Part shown: positions 1 through 12,923 of the stretch, in pieces
Layout: each line of letters begins with the position of its first letter
How positions within the stretch are numbered: the stretch's first letter is position 1
Assembly (NCBI RefSeq): GCF_018502625.1
Contig: NZ_CP075566.1
Span: 5,707,001 to 5,771,000, forward strand
Reading direction: 5' to 3'
Origin: Pseudomonas hormoni
Lineage (GTDB): Bacteria > Pseudomonadota > Gammaproteobacteria > Pseudomonadales > Pseudomonadaceae
Length of the DNA: 64,000 nucleotides
Made by a program: the position numbers and the translations under genes
Notes under the pieces: generated by a model
Seen by the model: the letters and a program-made list of their open reading frames with translations, nothing else
Database searches by the model: none
Told to the model about the DNA's origin: nothing

Positions 1-948
1 AGGGGCAACAGTCATTGCCGGGGCGGTGTAGCCGATGATGTAGTTGCCTTTGCTGTCTTTGCGGGTCTGGACGACGTTGTTTTCGCCCTTCGCCGGAATC
101 CATGCGGTCACGAAGTAGTGTTGCAACCAGGCAACCCAACCACCGCTGACGGTTTCTTTCAGCTGAGCCTTGTCCATGTCCTTCATCGACACTTTCTTGT
201 ACGGCTCGTTACTTGTCCACAGGGCGGCGCCCAGGTAAGTCGCGGTGCCAGTGGCGGTGCTGGAAGAAGGATCGGAGCTGGCGTCACGCTTCAATTGCGC
301 GAACATCGCACCGGACCAGGGCTGTGCACTCTGGTTGTCGATCAGGTAGGAAACGGTTACGTCGTACAAGCCACGTTTCAGGGTGAAACGCTTGATGTAG
401 TTGACGCCGTCCTTGCTGAACTTCAGGTCCACGACCAATTGGTCCTGACCGTCAGCCAGTTGGTAAATCTTCTTCTCCGAGGCGAAAACCGGACGACCGG
501 CAGGACTTGCGTCCGGACCGTTGGTGCCGATCAAACCGCTTTGAGCCAGATAAGTCCGCTCGTTGCCGTTATCGAACAGCTGGAATGGAATTTCCGGATG
601 GTCCTGGCGACGTGGATACAGCGGCAGCGTCAACTGGGCAACATCACCACCTTGTGGATCGATAGCCAGGTTGAGCACATCCGTTTTGATCTGGATGAGG
701 TCTTTGCTTGCAGCTACTGGCGTTTCAGCAGGAGCAGTAGCACTGGTATCGCTTGCGGCGCGTGGAATGTCGTCACTGACAGAAGCATTATTGCCAGTCG
801 CCGTATCCGGTAGGCCCGGTGCGGTAGTACTGGAAGCAACATTCTGAGTCGGCAGGGCAGCCTGGCCATAGTCCTGGTTCCATTTAAGAACCATAACGTA
901 GGACACGATTGCCAGGGCGACGATCAGGATCGTGCGTTTGATATCCAT
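1..948 (-). CDS. yidC: Membrane protein insertase YidC, N-terminal part (cut by window edge)
   Basis: YidC inserts and folds inner-membrane proteins, alone or with SecYEG. The ATG is at 946-948 and the frame stays open to base 1, so about 316 N-terminal residues are seen and the C-terminal insertase domain lies outside. The start reads MDIKRTILIVALAIVSYVMV, an uncleaved N-terminal membrane segment, followed by an Ala/Thr/Ser-rich linker and the beginning of the large periplasmic beta domain typical of Gram-negative YidC (LDLAIDPQGGD-like stretch, then GLYDVTVSY). It is the last visible gene of the rpmH-rnpA-yidD-yidC operon, beginning 2 bp beyond the yidD stop. Confidence 0.95.
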   Translation of the reverse strand, partial: MDIKRTILIVALAIVSYVMVLKWNQDYGQAALPTQNVASSTTAPGLPDTATGNNASVSDDIPRAASDTSATAPAETPVAASKDLIQIKTDVLNLAIDPQGGDVAQLTLPLYPRRQDHPEIPFQLFDNGNERTYLAQSGLIGTNGPDASPAGRPVFASEKKIYQLADGQDQLVVDLKFSKDGVNYIKRFTLKRGLYDVTVSYLIDNQSAQPWSGAMFAQLKRDASSDPSSSTATGTATYLGAALWTSNEPYKKVSMKDMDKAQLKETVSGGWVAWLQHYFVTAWIPAKGENNVVQTRKDSKGNYIIGYTAPAMTVAP

Positions 949-950
949 GA

Positions 951-1196
951 TTACTCGGCCATCGAAGAAGAACGGGAGGTAGGGATAGGTGGAACCGGGT
1001 CATAACCACCGGGATTCCACGGATGACAGCGACCTAAACGACGAAAGGTCAGCCAGCCACCGCGCAGAAGGCCATGATTTTCTATGGCTTCCAACGCGTA
1101 GCAGGAACAACTGGGGTAGAAACGACAGTGACTGGCCATCAGAGGACTAATGGCATAGCGATAAAACTGGATCGGAACGAGTGCCAGTTTACGCAT
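951..1196 (-). CDS. yidD: Membrane protein insertion efficiency factor YidD
   Basis: Small (81 aa) membrane-associated protein that assists YidC-dependent insertion. The family signature is clear: an N-terminal amphipathic stretch ([12 protein letters not shown]) followed by the Cys-containing core [15 protein letters not shown] and the [12 protein letters not shown] motif. The C-terminal tail after the motif is short. The start overlaps the end of rnpA by 8 bp and the stop is 2 bp before yidC, indicating translational coupling inside one operon. Confidence 0.95.
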   Translation of the reverse strand: MRKLALVPIQFYRYAISPLMASHCRFYPSCSCYALEAIENHGLLRGGWLTFRRLGRCHPWNPGGYDPVPPIPTSRSSSMAE

Positions 1197-1590
1197 CGGG
1201 ACTGTCTACCCCTACAGTTTCGGTTTTGACTGCTGGGACCGGCGTGCTGCGTGCCAGACGTTTCCAGAGTTTGCCGAAATGCTGAATCAATTCGGGGTTT
1301 TCTACGTCACCCAAACCTTTGCGCGCGACGATAACGATGTCCCAGCCGGCCAGTGAATCCTGGTTCAGACGGAACGATTCGCGCATCAGACGTTTGAGGC
1401 GATTGCGCTCGACGGAGAGCTTTACGCTCTTTTTCCCGATAACCAGCCCGAGACGGGGGTGATCAAGATCGTTGTTGCGCGCAAGGAGCAGGAGATTTTT
1501 CCCCGGAACCTTGCCGGTAGGGGAGTCAAAGACTGCCTTGAAATGCCGGGGAGTAAGCAGACGCTTTTCCCGACTGAAGTCCTGACTCAC
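1189..1590 (-). CDS. rnpA: Ribonuclease P protein component
   Basis: Protein subunit of RNase P, which with the M1 RNA trims the 5' leader of pre-tRNAs. The start is taken as GTG at 1588-1590 ([20 protein letters not shown]), giving 133 aa, the family's usual size; the open frame extends further upstream but only through the rpmH coding region in another frame. The RNR signature is present ([21 protein letters not shown]), as is the LLLLARNN strand. It starts 16 bp after rpmH and overlaps yidD by 8 bp. Confidence 0.95.
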   Translation of the reverse strand: MSQDFSREKRLLTPRHFKAVFDSPTGKVPGKNLLLLARNNDLDHPRLGLVIGKKSVKLSVERNRLKRLMRESFRLNQDSLAGWDIVIVARKGLGDVENPELIQHFGKLWKRLARSTPVPAVKTETVGVDSPDA

Positions 1591-1606
1591 CTCCAGTGCC
1601 GGCTTA

Positions 1607-1741
1607 TCAAACTGCCAGACGCGCACGACCTTTGGCGCGACGACGCGACAGAACGGCACGACCGTTCTTGGTAGCCATGCGAGCACGGAAACCGTGGGTA
1701 CGAGCGCGTTTGATAGTGCTTGGTTGGAAAGTACGTTTCAT
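1607..1741 (-). CDS. rpmH: 50S ribosomal protein L34
   Basis: Forty-four residues, beginning [20 protein letters not shown] and ending in the Arg/Lys-rich ARRRAKGR type tail ([17 protein letters not shown]). This is the complete L34 of the large ribosomal subunit, too short for routine gene callers but unmistakable. It is the first gene of the operon with rnpA, yidD and yidC and sits directly beside oriC, the conserved gamma-proteobacterial arrangement. A strong promoter lies about 62 bp upstream. Confidence 0.97.
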   Translation of the reverse strand: MKRTFQPSTIKRARTHGFRARMATKNGRAVLSRRRAKGRARLAV

Positions 1742-1802
1742 TGTCGTGTTACCTGGTTCGTCCACAACGGGCCGGAATGGCCCCCGTTTTAAGAGACCGG
1801 GG

Positions 1803-1831
1803 ATTCTAGAGAAAGCAAGCCTCTAGGTCAA
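1803..1831 (-). promoter_or_regulatory. Sigma-70 promoter for rpmH operon
   Basis: On the minus strand TTGACC (1826-1831) and TAGAAT (1803-1808) are separated by exactly 17 bp. Each hexamer matches the sigma-70 consensus at five of six positions. The position, about 62 bp before the rpmH ATG, fits a strong ribosomal-protein promoter firing away from oriC. Confidence 0.8.
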
Positions 1832-1841
1832 TTTCCAACCA

Positions 1842-2307
1842 GCGTTTCCTTATAAATAGATCTCCAGTGGTTTTGCTCGCCTTCAACCTTGGCCAAATAT
1901 AAAAATAAAGAAGGAAAGTATTTAAAGCTTTTCTGTAAAGCTTATAAAAGCTAGGGCACCGATCATCTGTGGATAACTGCCTTCAGGCCTTCTACGCCTT
2001 GATGTACAGAGAATGACAACTACAGTGGAAAACGGTGGTCAGCCTGTGCTGCGCTGTCGGATAAGCTGTGCGTGAAAGAGGCAGTTATCCACAAGCAGGT
2101 TATCCACCGAGTTTCACCCCCACTTGTACAACGACCTCAGGGTCGGTTATCCACAGAGCTTATGCACAGACCATTGGTCGTCTTTTTTGCGTATAAATCG
2201 TTGATTCTTCTTGGTCGGTGATCCACCTACGTGTGGATAAGTCGGCGTCTGGTCGCTACAATGGCCGCTTGTTTTTGCCTCACCGGCTTTCAACTTAGGG
2301 GATATCC
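1842..2307. other. oriC: Chromosomal replication origin oriC
   Basis: Gene-free region between rpmH and dnaA. Exact DnaA boxes TTATCCACA lie at 2085-2093 (+), 2147-2155 (+), 1968-1976 (-) and 2232-2240 (-). One-mismatch variants are at 2100-2108 (TTATCCACC) and 2160-2168 (TTATGCACA). The stretch from about 1850 to 1950 is strongly AT-rich (TATAAATAG, ATATAAAAATAAAG, TATTTAAAG), a plausible DNA-unwinding element on the rpmH side. Replication-origin function at rpmH-dnaA is established for P. putida and P. aeruginosa; here it is inferred from position and boxes. Confidence 0.9.
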
Positions 2308-3828
2308 GTGTCAGTGGAACTTTGGCAGCAGTGCGTGGAGCTTTTGCGCGATGAGCTGCCTGCCCAACAATTCAACACTTGGATCCGTCCACTACAGGTC
2401 GAAGCCGAAGGCGACGAGTTGCGTGTCTACGCGCCGAATCGTTTTGTTCTCGACTGGGTCAACGAAAAGTACCTGGGCCGCGTCCTTGAACTGCTTGATG
2501 AGCATGGCAACGGCATGGCGCCTGCGCTCTCCTTATTAATAGGCAGCAAACGCAGTTCGGTACCGCGTGCCGCTCCGAATGCGCCATTGGCTGCCGCCGC
2601 GTCCCAGGCACAGGCGGCGCAAGCGCCTGTCAGTGCTCCGGCACCGGCACCGACGGCTACACCGACCAAGCGTTCGACACAGAAAGTTGCCGAAGTCAGT
2701 GAAGAGCCATCGCGCGACAGTTTCGACCCGATGGCCGGTGCGAGTTCTCAACAGGCCCCTGTGCGTTCCGAGCAGCGCACGGTGCAGGTCGAAGGCGCGC
2801 TCAAGCACACGAGCTACCTGAACCGCACGTTCACCTTCGAGAACTTCGTCGAGGGTAAGTCCAACCAGCTGGCCCGCGCAGCGGCCTGGCAGGTGGCGGA
2901 CAACCCCAAGCACGGTTACAACCCGCTCTTCCTTTATGGCGGCGTTGGCTTGGGTAAAACCCACTTGATGCACGCTGTGGGTAACCATCTATTAAAGAAG
3001 AACCCGAATGCCAAGGTCGTGTACCTGCATTCGGAGCGTTTCGTGGCCGACATGGTCAAGGCACTGCAACTGAACGCGATCAACGAGTTCAAGCGTTTCT
3101 ACCGTTCGGTGGATGCGTTGCTGATCGATGACATTCAGTTCTTCGCCCGCAAGGAACGTTCACAGGAAGAGTTTTTCCACACCTTCAACGCCCTGCTCGA
3201 AGGTGGCCAGCAGGTCATTCTCACCAGTGACCGCTACCCTAAGGAAATCGAGGGCCTTGAAGAACGCCTGAAATCCCGCTTTGGCTGGGGCCTGACGGTT
3301 GCCGTCGAGCCGCCGGAGCTGGAAACCCGCGTAGCGATCCTGATGAAAAAGGCCGACCAGGCCAAAGTCGATCTGCCCCACGATGCGGCGTTCTTCATTG
3401 CTCAGCGTATTCGCTCCAACGTCCGTGAGCTGGAAGGCGCGCTCAAGCGCGTGATTGCCCACTCACACTTCATGGGCCGCGATATCACCATCGAGCTGAT
3501 CCGCGAATCCCTGAAAGATCTGTTGGCGCTGCAAGACAAACTGGTCTCTGTGGATAACATTCAGCGCACCGTCGCCGAGTACTACAAGATCAAAATTTCC
3601 GACCTGCTGTCCAAGCGTCGTTCGCGCTCGGTCGCTCGTCCGCGTCAGGTTGCCATGGCGTTGTCCAAAGAGTTGACTAACCACAGCCTGCCGGAAATCG
3701 GTGATGTGTTTGGCGGCCGCGACCATACGACTGTTTTGCACGCCTGCCGCAAGATCAACGAACTTAAGGAATCCGACGCGGACATCCGCGAGGACTACAA
3801 GAACCTGCTGCGTACACTGACCACTTGA
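2308..3828 (+). CDS. dnaA: Chromosomal replication initiator DnaA
   Basis: ATP-dependent initiator that binds DnaA boxes in oriC and loads the helicase. The GTG start (2308) gives 506 aa beginning [18 protein letters not shown]. Domain I covers roughly residues 1-85, a long Ala/Pro/Gln-rich domain II about 90-170, and the AAA+ domain III follows, with Walker [11 protein letters not shown] near 212 and Walker [11 protein letters not shown] near 270. Domain IV ends with the DNA-binding signature [15 protein letters not shown] near 470. It heads the dnaA-dnaN-recF-gyrB series. The box-rich region directly upstream would allow autoregulation. A further exact DnaA box lies inside the gene at 3549-3557. 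Confidence 0.98.
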   Translation: MSVELWQQCVELLRDELPAQQFNTWIRPLQVEAEGDELRVYAPNRFVLDWVNEKYLGRVLELLDEHGNGMAPALSLLIGSKRSSVPRAAPNAPLAAAASQAQAAQAPVSAPAPAPTATPTKRSTQKVAEVSEEPSRDSFDPMAGASSQQAPVRSEQRTVQVEGALKHTSYLNRTFTFENFVEGKSNQLARAAAWQVADNPKHGYNPLFLYGGVGLGKTHLMHAVGNHLLKKNPNAKVVYLHSERFVADMVKALQLNAINEFKRFYRSVDALLIDDIQFFARKERSQEEFFHTFNALLEGGQQVILTSDRYPKEIEGLEERLKSRFGWGLTVAVEPPELETRVAILMKKADQAKVDLPHDAAFFIAQRIRSNVRELEGALKRVIAHSHFMGRDITIELIRESLKDLLALQDKLVSVDNIQRTVAEYYKIKISDLLSKRRSRSVARPRQVAMALSKELTNHSLPEIGDVFGGRDHTTVLHACRKINELKESDADIREDYKNLLRTLTT

Positions 3829-3867
3829 TGCATACCAGCGCAGCTTATTAAGGCAAGGGACTAGACC

Positions 3868-4971
3868 ATGCATTTCACCATTCAACGCGAAGCCCTGTTG
3901 AAACCCCTGCAACTGGTCGCAGGCGTCGTCGAGCGCCGACAGACCTTGCCGGTGCTCTCCAACGTGCTGCTGGTTGTCGAAGGCCAGCAACTGTCGCTGA
4001 CCGGTACCGACCTGGAAGTCGAGCTGGTCGGTCGCGTGCAACTCGAAGAGCCGGCGGACCCGGGTTCCATCACTGTGCCTGCGCGCAAGCTGATGGATAT
4101 CTGCAAAAGCCTGCCGAATGACGCGCTGATCGACATCAAGGTCGACGAGCAGAAGCTGGTGGTGAAGGCTGGCCGTAGCCGCTTCACCCTGTCGACTCTG
4201 CCGGCCAACGATTTCCCGACTGTTGAAGAAGGCCCGGGTTCGCTGACCTGCAGCCTGGAGCAAAGCAAGCTGCGTCGTTTGATCGAACGCACCAGCTTCG
4301 CCATGGCCCAGCAGGACGTGCGTTATTACCTCAATGGCATGCTGCTGGAAGTCTCGGCCGGTATCATCCGTGCCGTGGCCACCGACGGTCACCGTCTGGC
4401 CATGTGCTCGATGCAGGCCGACATCGGTCAACCGGATCGCCATCAGGTCATCGTGCCGCGCAAAGGTATTCTTGAGTTGGCGCGCTTGCTGACTGAGCCG
4501 GACGGCATCGTCAGCATCGTCCTGGGTCAGCACCACATCCGCGCCACCACGGGCGAGTTCACCTTCACCTCGAAACTGGTCGACGGTAAATTCCCTGACT
4601 ACGAGCGCGTTCTGCCAAAGGGCGGTGACAAGCTGGTGCTCGGCGATCGCCAGGCGTTGCGTGAAGCGTTCAGCCGTACCGCGATTCTGTCCAACGAGAA
4701 GTACCGCGGCATCCGTCTGCAACTGGCCAATGGTCAGCTGAAAATCCAGGCCAACAACCCGGAGCAGGAAGAAGCGGAAGAGGAAGTCGGCGTTGAATAC
4801 AACGGCGGCAACCTGGAAATCGGTTTCAACGTGAGCTACTTGCTCGACGTGCTGGGCGTGATGACCACCGAGCAGGTGCGCCTGATCTTGTCCGACTCCA
4901 ACAGCAGTGCGCTGGTGCAAGAGTCGGACAACGACGACTCGGCCTACGTCGTCATGCCGATGCGTCTGTAA
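3868..4971 (+). CDS. dnaN: DNA polymerase III beta subunit (sliding clamp)
   Basis: Dimeric ring that tethers DNA polymerase III to the template. At 367 aa it has the usual bacterial length and starts MHFTIQREALLKPLQLVAGV. Three repeated clamp folds are expected; visible hallmarks include TLPVLSNVLL, FTLSTLPANDFP, YYLNGMLLEV, ATDGHRLA and the C-terminal YVVMPMRL. It lies 39 bp after dnaA and 20 bp before recF. Confidence 0.98.
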   Translation: MHFTIQREALLKPLQLVAGVVERRQTLPVLSNVLLVVEGQQLSLTGTDLEVELVGRVQLEEPADPGSITVPARKLMDICKSLPNDALIDIKVDEQKLVVKAGRSRFTLSTLPANDFPTVEEGPGSLTCSLEQSKLRRLIERTSFAMAQQDVRYYLNGMLLEVSAGIIRAVATDGHRLAMCSMQADIGQPDRHQVIVPRKGILELARLLTEPDGIVSIVLGQHHIRATTGEFTFTSKLVDGKFPDYERVLPKGGDKLVLGDRQALREAFSRTAILSNEKYRGIRLQLANGQLKIQANNPEQEEAEEEVGVEYNGGNLEIGFNVSYLLDVLGVMTTEQVRLILSDSNSSALVQESDNDDSAYVVMPMRL

Positions 4972-4991
4972 TCATGCTCAGCAGAAGCTAG

Positions 4992-8518
<3,527 letters not shown>

Positions 8519-8538
8519 TCCAGCGGACTTGCCAGACA

Positions 8539-8570
8539 AAAAGGCCAGCGCATCGCGCTGGCCTTTTTTT
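8539..8570 (+). terminator. Intrinsic terminator after gyrB
   Basis: The inverted repeat AAGGCCAGCG / CGCTGGCCTT with a short loop is followed by seven T residues, 20 bp after the gyrB stop. It closes the dnaA-gyrB block and separates it from hcp. Confidence 0.9.
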
Positions 8571-8760
8571 ATTGCATCGGAAAGTGAGTGCGCTCTTCAG
8601 GGACGGCTGCAAATCGTATAGAACGCAGGCGTTATACCTCGGCGTCTCACAGAAAGATCCTACATACGACATCCCTGGTGCTCTTTATCCTACCGCCTCC
8701 TCGTCAAGTGATGACTTGCGAGAGCTATCATTTTTGGGATATCGAACAGGGATCGCAGTT
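8571..8760. other. Leader region upstream of hcp
   Basis: 190 bp between the gyrB terminator and the hcp ATG. The hcp frame is open into this stretch from 8572, but the extra residues (MHRKVSALFRDGCKSYRTQA) do not resemble Hcp and are judged non-coding. AGGGATCG at about 8748 could serve as ribosome site. No promoter could be assigned with confidence. Confidence 0.5.
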
Positions 8761-9279
8761 ATGCCAACACCTGCGTATTTGGTTATAAATGGAAATCGGC
8801 AAGGGAAGATTACTGCCGGCACATTTACTCCAGAGTCGGTTGGTAACGTCTACCAGGAGGGGCACGAAGACCAAATCCTGGTCCAGGCATTCAGTCACCA
8901 AATTATCATTCCGAGAGATCCCCAATCGGGTCAGCCAACGGGCCAGCGCGTGCATAAACCGCTGATGATCTCAAAGGTATTTGATAAATCATCACCGTTG
9001 ATTTTTAACGCGTTAACGAGCGGAGAGGTGTTGGATAACTGCCATATCGCTTGGTATCGGACCTCGTCGGCTGGAAAACAAGAACATTACTTCAGCATAG
9101 AGCTGGAAGACGCAGTGATCGTTGATGTGCAGTCAAGAATGCCAAGCTGCCAGGATCCGAATATGGCTCACTTTACGCACCTTGAAGACGTGTATTTCAC
9201 CTACCGAAAAATCACCTGGACTCACGAAGCCTGCGGCACTTCCGGGTCTGATGACTGGCGTGCTCCGATTATCAGCTAA
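8761..9279 (+). CDS. hcp: Orphan Hcp family type VI secretion protein
   Basis: Hcp forms the hexameric inner tube of the type VI secretion system and is itself exported. With the ATG at 8761 the protein is 172 aa, the family length, beginning MPTPAYLVINGNRQGKITAG. Typical Hcp features follow: QILVQAFSHQIIIPRD, GQRVHKPLMISKVFDKSSPL, a Cys-His-Ile stretch (DNCHIAWYRTS), YFSIELEDAVIVDVQS and a C-terminal LEDVYFTYRKITWTHE. No other T6SS gene is nearby, so it is an orphan served by an apparatus elsewhere, if any. Its base composition looks more AT-rich than gyrB, and it is flanked by two strong terminators, suggesting an independent insertion. Confidence 0.92.
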   Translation: MPTPAYLVINGNRQGKITAGTFTPESVGNVYQEGHEDQILVQAFSHQIIIPRDPQSGQPTGQRVHKPLMISKVFDKSSPLIFNALTSGEVLDNCHIAWYRTSSAGKQEHYFSIELEDAVIVDVQSRMPSCQDPNMAHFTHLEDVYFTYRKITWTHEACGTSGSDDWRAPIIS

Positions 9280-9305
9280 GCCCCCCGCTGCCCAAATCGC
9301 ACGCA

Positions 9306-9337
9306 TAAAAAAACCGGCTATATCAGCCGGTTTTTTT
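9306..9337 (+). terminator. Intrinsic terminator after hcp
   Basis: Inverted repeat AAACCGGCT / AGCCGGTTT with a five-base loop, followed by a run of T. It begins 26 bp after the hcp stop. The A-run on the other side would also give a U-run on the minus strand, so it may act in both directions and end the convergent acyltransferase transcript. Confidence 0.9.
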
Positions 9338-9466
9338 ACGCCCGAAAAAAACTTATGCACGTTTTTCGTCATTTTATGAGCTTAGGAAATATGTATATAA
9401 ATCATAAGCTTAAAGACAAAATCCGTCACTTTTCAGCGAAACGGTGCACAGGTTATCCACAGAACC

Positions 9467-10246
9467 TCAGACAGCCATCTGATCGCTGGCAGCCGGCGCT
9501 TGCGGAGCAGGTGGAAGCGAGCCCATTTCCCGTTGCATCTGCTCGTTCCAGGCTTGAACCCGGTCATTGAGGTTGGCAATCGCGCGGGGCCCGCTACCCT
9601 CGGCATACATCGGCTCGCCGATGATCACAGTAATGACGCCCTGCTTCTTCGCCCAACCGGTTTTCGGCCAGAACTTGCCGGCATTGTGCGCAATCGGCAG
9701 CACCGGAAGTGCTGCGTTGACTGCTAGCGCGGTACCACCTCGAGAGAATTTTCCAACGGTGCCGTAAGGGACGCGCGTTCCCTCGGGAAAGATCAGGACC
9801 CAGACGCCATCTTTCAGCAGCTCGTCGCCCTTCTTTGCCACATGCTTAAGCGCGGCTTTCGGGTTGTCGCGGTCGATAGCGATCGGTCGCAACATGGCCA
9901 TGGCCCAACCGAAGAACGGCACAAACAACAAAGAGCGCTTCAGTACCTGGCTCAGTGGCTCGAAGTACGCCGAGAGGAAGAACGTCTCCCAGGTGCTCTG
10001 GTGATTGGACTGAATCACGCAGGGCTGGTCAGGCACGTTCTCGGCGCCCTTCACTTCATAGCTGATGCCCAGAAAAATTTTGCTCAGCCATAGAGCGCAA
10101 CGGCACCAGTACACATTGATAAAGCGATAGCGCGCCTTGAACGGCAGAAAAGGCGCGATAAAAAAGCTCAGGCTGCACCAGAGCAAAGAGCTGGTGCCCA
10201 GCAGCAGGTAAAAGAGGAAGGTTCTGATGGCCTGCAGTATCGACAT
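9467..10246 (-). CDS. Lysophospholipid acyltransferase (1-acylglycerol-3-phosphate acyltransferase family)
   Basis: PlsC-type enzyme that should acylate lysophosphatidic acid or a related lysolipid at the inner membrane. The 259-aa protein has a hydrophobic N-terminus (about residues 8-35). The catalytic motif I is NHQSTWE (81-87), where Glu stands in the usual acidic position of NHX4D; the FPEGTR motif is at 153-158. The C-terminus is Pro/Ala-rich. It is the last gene of the glyQ-glyS-gmhB run, 82 bp after gmhB. P. aeruginosa has a comparable gene beside gyrB, known to me as lptA/olsA-like, so the exact lipid product is left open. Confidence 0.88.
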   Translation of the reverse strand: MSILQAIRTFLFYLLLGTSSLLWCSLSFFIAPFLPFKARYRFINVYWCRCALWLSKIFLGISYEVKGAENVPDQPCVIQSNHQSTWETFFLSAYFEPLSQVLKRSLLFVPFFGWAMAMLRPIAIDRDNPKAALKHVAKKGDELLKDGVWVLIFPEGTRVPYGTVGKFSRGGTALAVNAALPVLPIAHNAGKFWPKTGWAKKQGVITVIIGEPMYAEGSGPRAIANLNDRVQAWNEQMQREMGSLPPAPQAPAASDQMAV

Positions 10247-10328
10247 GGCGACGTTTACCGTGCGGGCTCTGCCCGTCTATATAAAGCGCACTCCCGATCA
10301 ATCCTTTGACAGGAATATCAGAAGCACT

Positions 10329-10862
10329 CTAATTGTGGATAAGTTCTGCGGCAATCGCCGCGAGATCGTCAAATATCAAGGTGCCTACCGGTAGGGACTT
10401 GCCCAACGTCTTTACGCCTTTCCCGGTCTTTACCAAAACTGGCTGAGAATCGACGGCTTTGGCGGCTTCCAGGTCACCGAGGCTGTCGCCAACGAACCAT
10501 AGATCAGTCAGCGACACGTTGTAATGTGCGGCGATGGTTTTCAACATCCCGGGTTTTGGCTTGCGGCAATCGCAGCCTTCGTCCGGTCCATGCGGGCAAT
10601 AGACAATCAGCCCGACCTCACCGCCCTGCTCCGCCACCAACGAACGCAAGCGCTCGTGCATGGCGTTCAGGGTGGCGATGTCGTAATAGCCGCGAGCGAT
10701 GCCCGACTGGTTGGTAGCGACCGCTACCGTCCAGCCGGCCTTGCTCAACTGCGCGATGGCTTCGATCGAACCGGGAAGTGGAATCCACTCCTCCACCGAC
10801 TTGATGTAAGCGTCGGAGTCGTAATTGATCACCCCGTCCCGATCGAGAATCAGCAGTTTCAA
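10329..10862 (-). CDS. gmhB: D-glycero-beta-D-manno-heptose 1,7-bisphosphate 7-phosphatase
   Basis: HAD-family phosphatase of the ADP-heptose pathway that supplies the LPS inner core. The protein has 177 aa. The catalytic motif LDRDGVIN puts the nucleophile Asp7 and acid/base Asp9 at the N-terminus. ATNQSGIARG is the second HAD motif, CPHGPDEGCDCRKPKPGM is the Cys/His zinc loop characteristic of GmhB, and WFVGDSLGDLEAA supplies the Mg-binding aspartates. It begins 6 bp after glyS. Pseudomonas genomes can carry a second HAD phosphatase of this type, so the heptose role is from family match. Confidence 0.9.
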   Translation of the reverse strand: MKLLILDRDGVINYDSDAYIKSVEEWIPLPGSIEAIAQLSKAGWTVAVATNQSGIARGYYDIATLNAMHERLRSLVAEQGGEVGLIVYCPHGPDEGCDCRKPKPGMLKTIAAHYNVSLTDLWFVGDSLGDLEAAKAVDSQPVLVKTGKGVKTLGKSLPVGTLIFDDLAAIAAELIHN

Positions 10863-10868
10863 ACAGTA

Positions 10869-12923
10869 TTACCCCAGCAGCGAAATGTCGGCGACGCCGA
10901 GGAACAGCCCACGAAGACGTGCCAGCAACGCATAACGGTTGGCACGGACCTTGGCGTCTTCGGCGTTGACCATCACCGCTTCGAAGAACGCATCCACCGG
11001 CTCGCGCAAGGCGGCCAGGCGCGCCAGGGATTCGCTGTACTGACGCGCAGCGGCCATTGGCTGAACAGCCTGGTCTGCCTGCTGAATCGCCGAGTACAGG
11101 GAGAACTCGTTGGCATTGTCGAAATACTTGGCTTCAACGACCGATGGAACCGAGCCTTCAACCTTGCTCAGCAAGTTCGAAACGCGCTTGTTCACCGCGG
11201 CGAGGGCAGCGGCTTCCGGCAATTTGCGGAAAGCTTCCACCGCTTGTACGCGCTGATCAAAGTCCAGCGCCGAACCCGGCTTCAGTGCCCGTACCGACAG
11301 ATAAGTCCCGACATCGACGCCTTCGTCTTCGTAACGAGCACGCAGACGGTCGAATACGAATTCGAGTACCGAGTCGGCCAGGCCAGCAGCCTTGACCTTG
11401 GCACCGAATGCATTCACAGCGAACGCCACGGCATCGTTCAGGTCGAGATCGAGCTTCTTGTCGATCAGGATGCGCAACACACCGAGTGCAGCACGACGCA
11501 GGGCATACGGGTCTTTGCTACCGGTCGGCAGCATGCCGATGCCGAAGATGCCAACCAGTGTGTCGAGTTTGTCGGCGATGGCCACGGCCGCACCGGTCAG
11601 GGTGGTCGGCAGCTCAGCGCCAGCGCCACGAGGCATGTACTGCTCGTTCAGCGCCAGTGCGACTTCTTCCGGCTCGCCATCATTGAGGGCGTAGTAGTAA
11701 CCGGCGACGCCTTGCATCTCCGGGAACTCGCCGACCATCTCGGTCGCCAGGTCGCACTTGGACAGCAGGCCGGCACGGGAAGCCCAGGCTGCGTTGCCGC
11801 CAATGCGTTGCGCGATGAACGCAGCGAGTTTGGAAACGCGCTCGGCCTTGTCGTAGACGCTGCCGAGTTTTTCCTGGAACACCACGTTCTGCAGACGCAG
11901 GTTGAAGTCTTCGAGTTTCTGCTTCTTGTCTTGCTTGAAGAAGAACTCGGCGTCGGTGAGGCGTGGGCGAACCACTTTCTCGTTACCGGCGATGATTTGC
12001 TGCGGGTCTTTGCTTTCGATGTTGGCCACGGTAATGAAACGTGGCAGCAACTTGCCGTCGGCATCCAGCAGGCAGAAGTACTTCTGGTTGTCCTGCATGG
12101 TGGTGATCAGCGCTTCTTGCGGCACGTCGAGGAAACGCTCTTCGAACGAGCACACCAGCGGCACTGGCCATTCAACCAGCGCGGTCACTTCGTCGAGCAG
12201 GGCTGGCGGAACGATTGCCGTGCCTTCCTGCATCGTCGCCAGCTCTTCGGTGCGCTTGCTGATAATTGCGCGACGCTCGTTGGCATCGGCCAGCACGTAA
12301 GCGGCACGCAAGTCGGCCAGATAGTTGGCCGGCGAGGTGATGCGCACGCTTTCCGGGTGATGGAAGCGGTGACCACGGGAGTCACGGCCAGACTTTTGGG
12401 CGAGGATCGTGCAATCGATGACCTGGTCACCGAGCAACATCACCAGCCATTGGGTCGGACGAACGAATTCTTCCTTGCGAGCGCCCCAGCGCATGCGCTT
12501 CGGGATCGGCAGGTCGTTCAGGGAGTCTTCGACGATGGTCGGCAACAGGCTCGCGGTCGGCTTGCCGGCGATGCTTTGGCTGTAACGCAGTTTCGGACCG
12601 CTCTGATCGATTTCGCTCAGCTCTACGCCGCACTTCTTGGCGAAACCCAATGCCGCTTGTGTCGGGTTACCTTCTGCATCGAACGCGGCCTGACGTGGCG
12701 GGCCGTCGAGGTTGATGCTGCGATCCGGTTGCTGGGTAGACAGCGCGGTAATCAGCACCGCCAGACGACGTGGCGCGGCGTAGACGGTTTTGGTCTCGTA
12801 GTTCAGGCCAGCGGCTTGCAGGCCCTTGTCGATACCGGCCAGGAAGGCCTCGGCCAGGGTGTTCAGGGCTTTGGGTGGCAGTTCTTCGGTGCCCAGTTCA
12901 ACCAGAAAATCTTGAGCACTCAT
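10869..12923 (-). CDS. glyS: Glycyl-tRNA synthetase beta subunit
   Basis: Beta chain of the alpha2-beta2 bacterial GlyRS that charges tRNA-Gly. The 684-aa length is standard. It begins [20 protein letters not shown], the conserved N-terminus, and includes [26 protein letters not shown] and the anticodon-binding C-terminal region with RLAAL and RYALLARL. Its ATG overlaps the glyQ stop by 4 bp, which couples the two subunits. Confidence 0.97.
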   Translation of the reverse strand: MSAQDFLVELGTEELPPKALNTLAEAFLAGIDKGLQAAGLNYETKTVYAAPRRLAVLITALSTQQPDRSINLDGPPRQAAFDAEGNPTQAALGFAKKCGVELSEIDQSGPKLRYSQSIAGKPTASLLPTIVEDSLNDLPIPKRMRWGARKEEFVRPTQWLVMLLGDQVIDCTILAQKSGRDSRGHRFHHPESVRITSPANYLADLRAAYVLADANERRAIISKRTEELATMQEGTAIVPPALLDEVTALVEWPVPLVCSFEERFLDVPQEALITTMQDNQKYFCLLDADGKLLPRFITVANIESKDPQQIIAGNEKVVRPRLTDAEFFFKQDKKQKLEDFNLRLQNVVFQEKLGSVYDKAERVSKLAAFIAQRIGGNAAWASRAGLLSKCDLATEMVGEFPEMQGVAGYYYALNDGEPEEVALALNEQYMPRGAGAELPTTLTGAAVAIADKLDTLVGIFGIGMLPTGSKDPYALRRAALGVLRILIDKKLDLDLNDAVAFAVNAFGAKVKAAGLADSVLEFVFDRLRARYEDEGVDVGTYLSVRALKPGSALDFDQRVQAVEAFRKLPEAAALAAVNKRVSNLLSKVEGSVPSVVEAKYFDNANEFSLYSAIQQADQAVQPMAAARQYSESLARLAALREPVDAFFEAVMVNAEDAKVRANRYALLARLRGLFLGVADISLLG

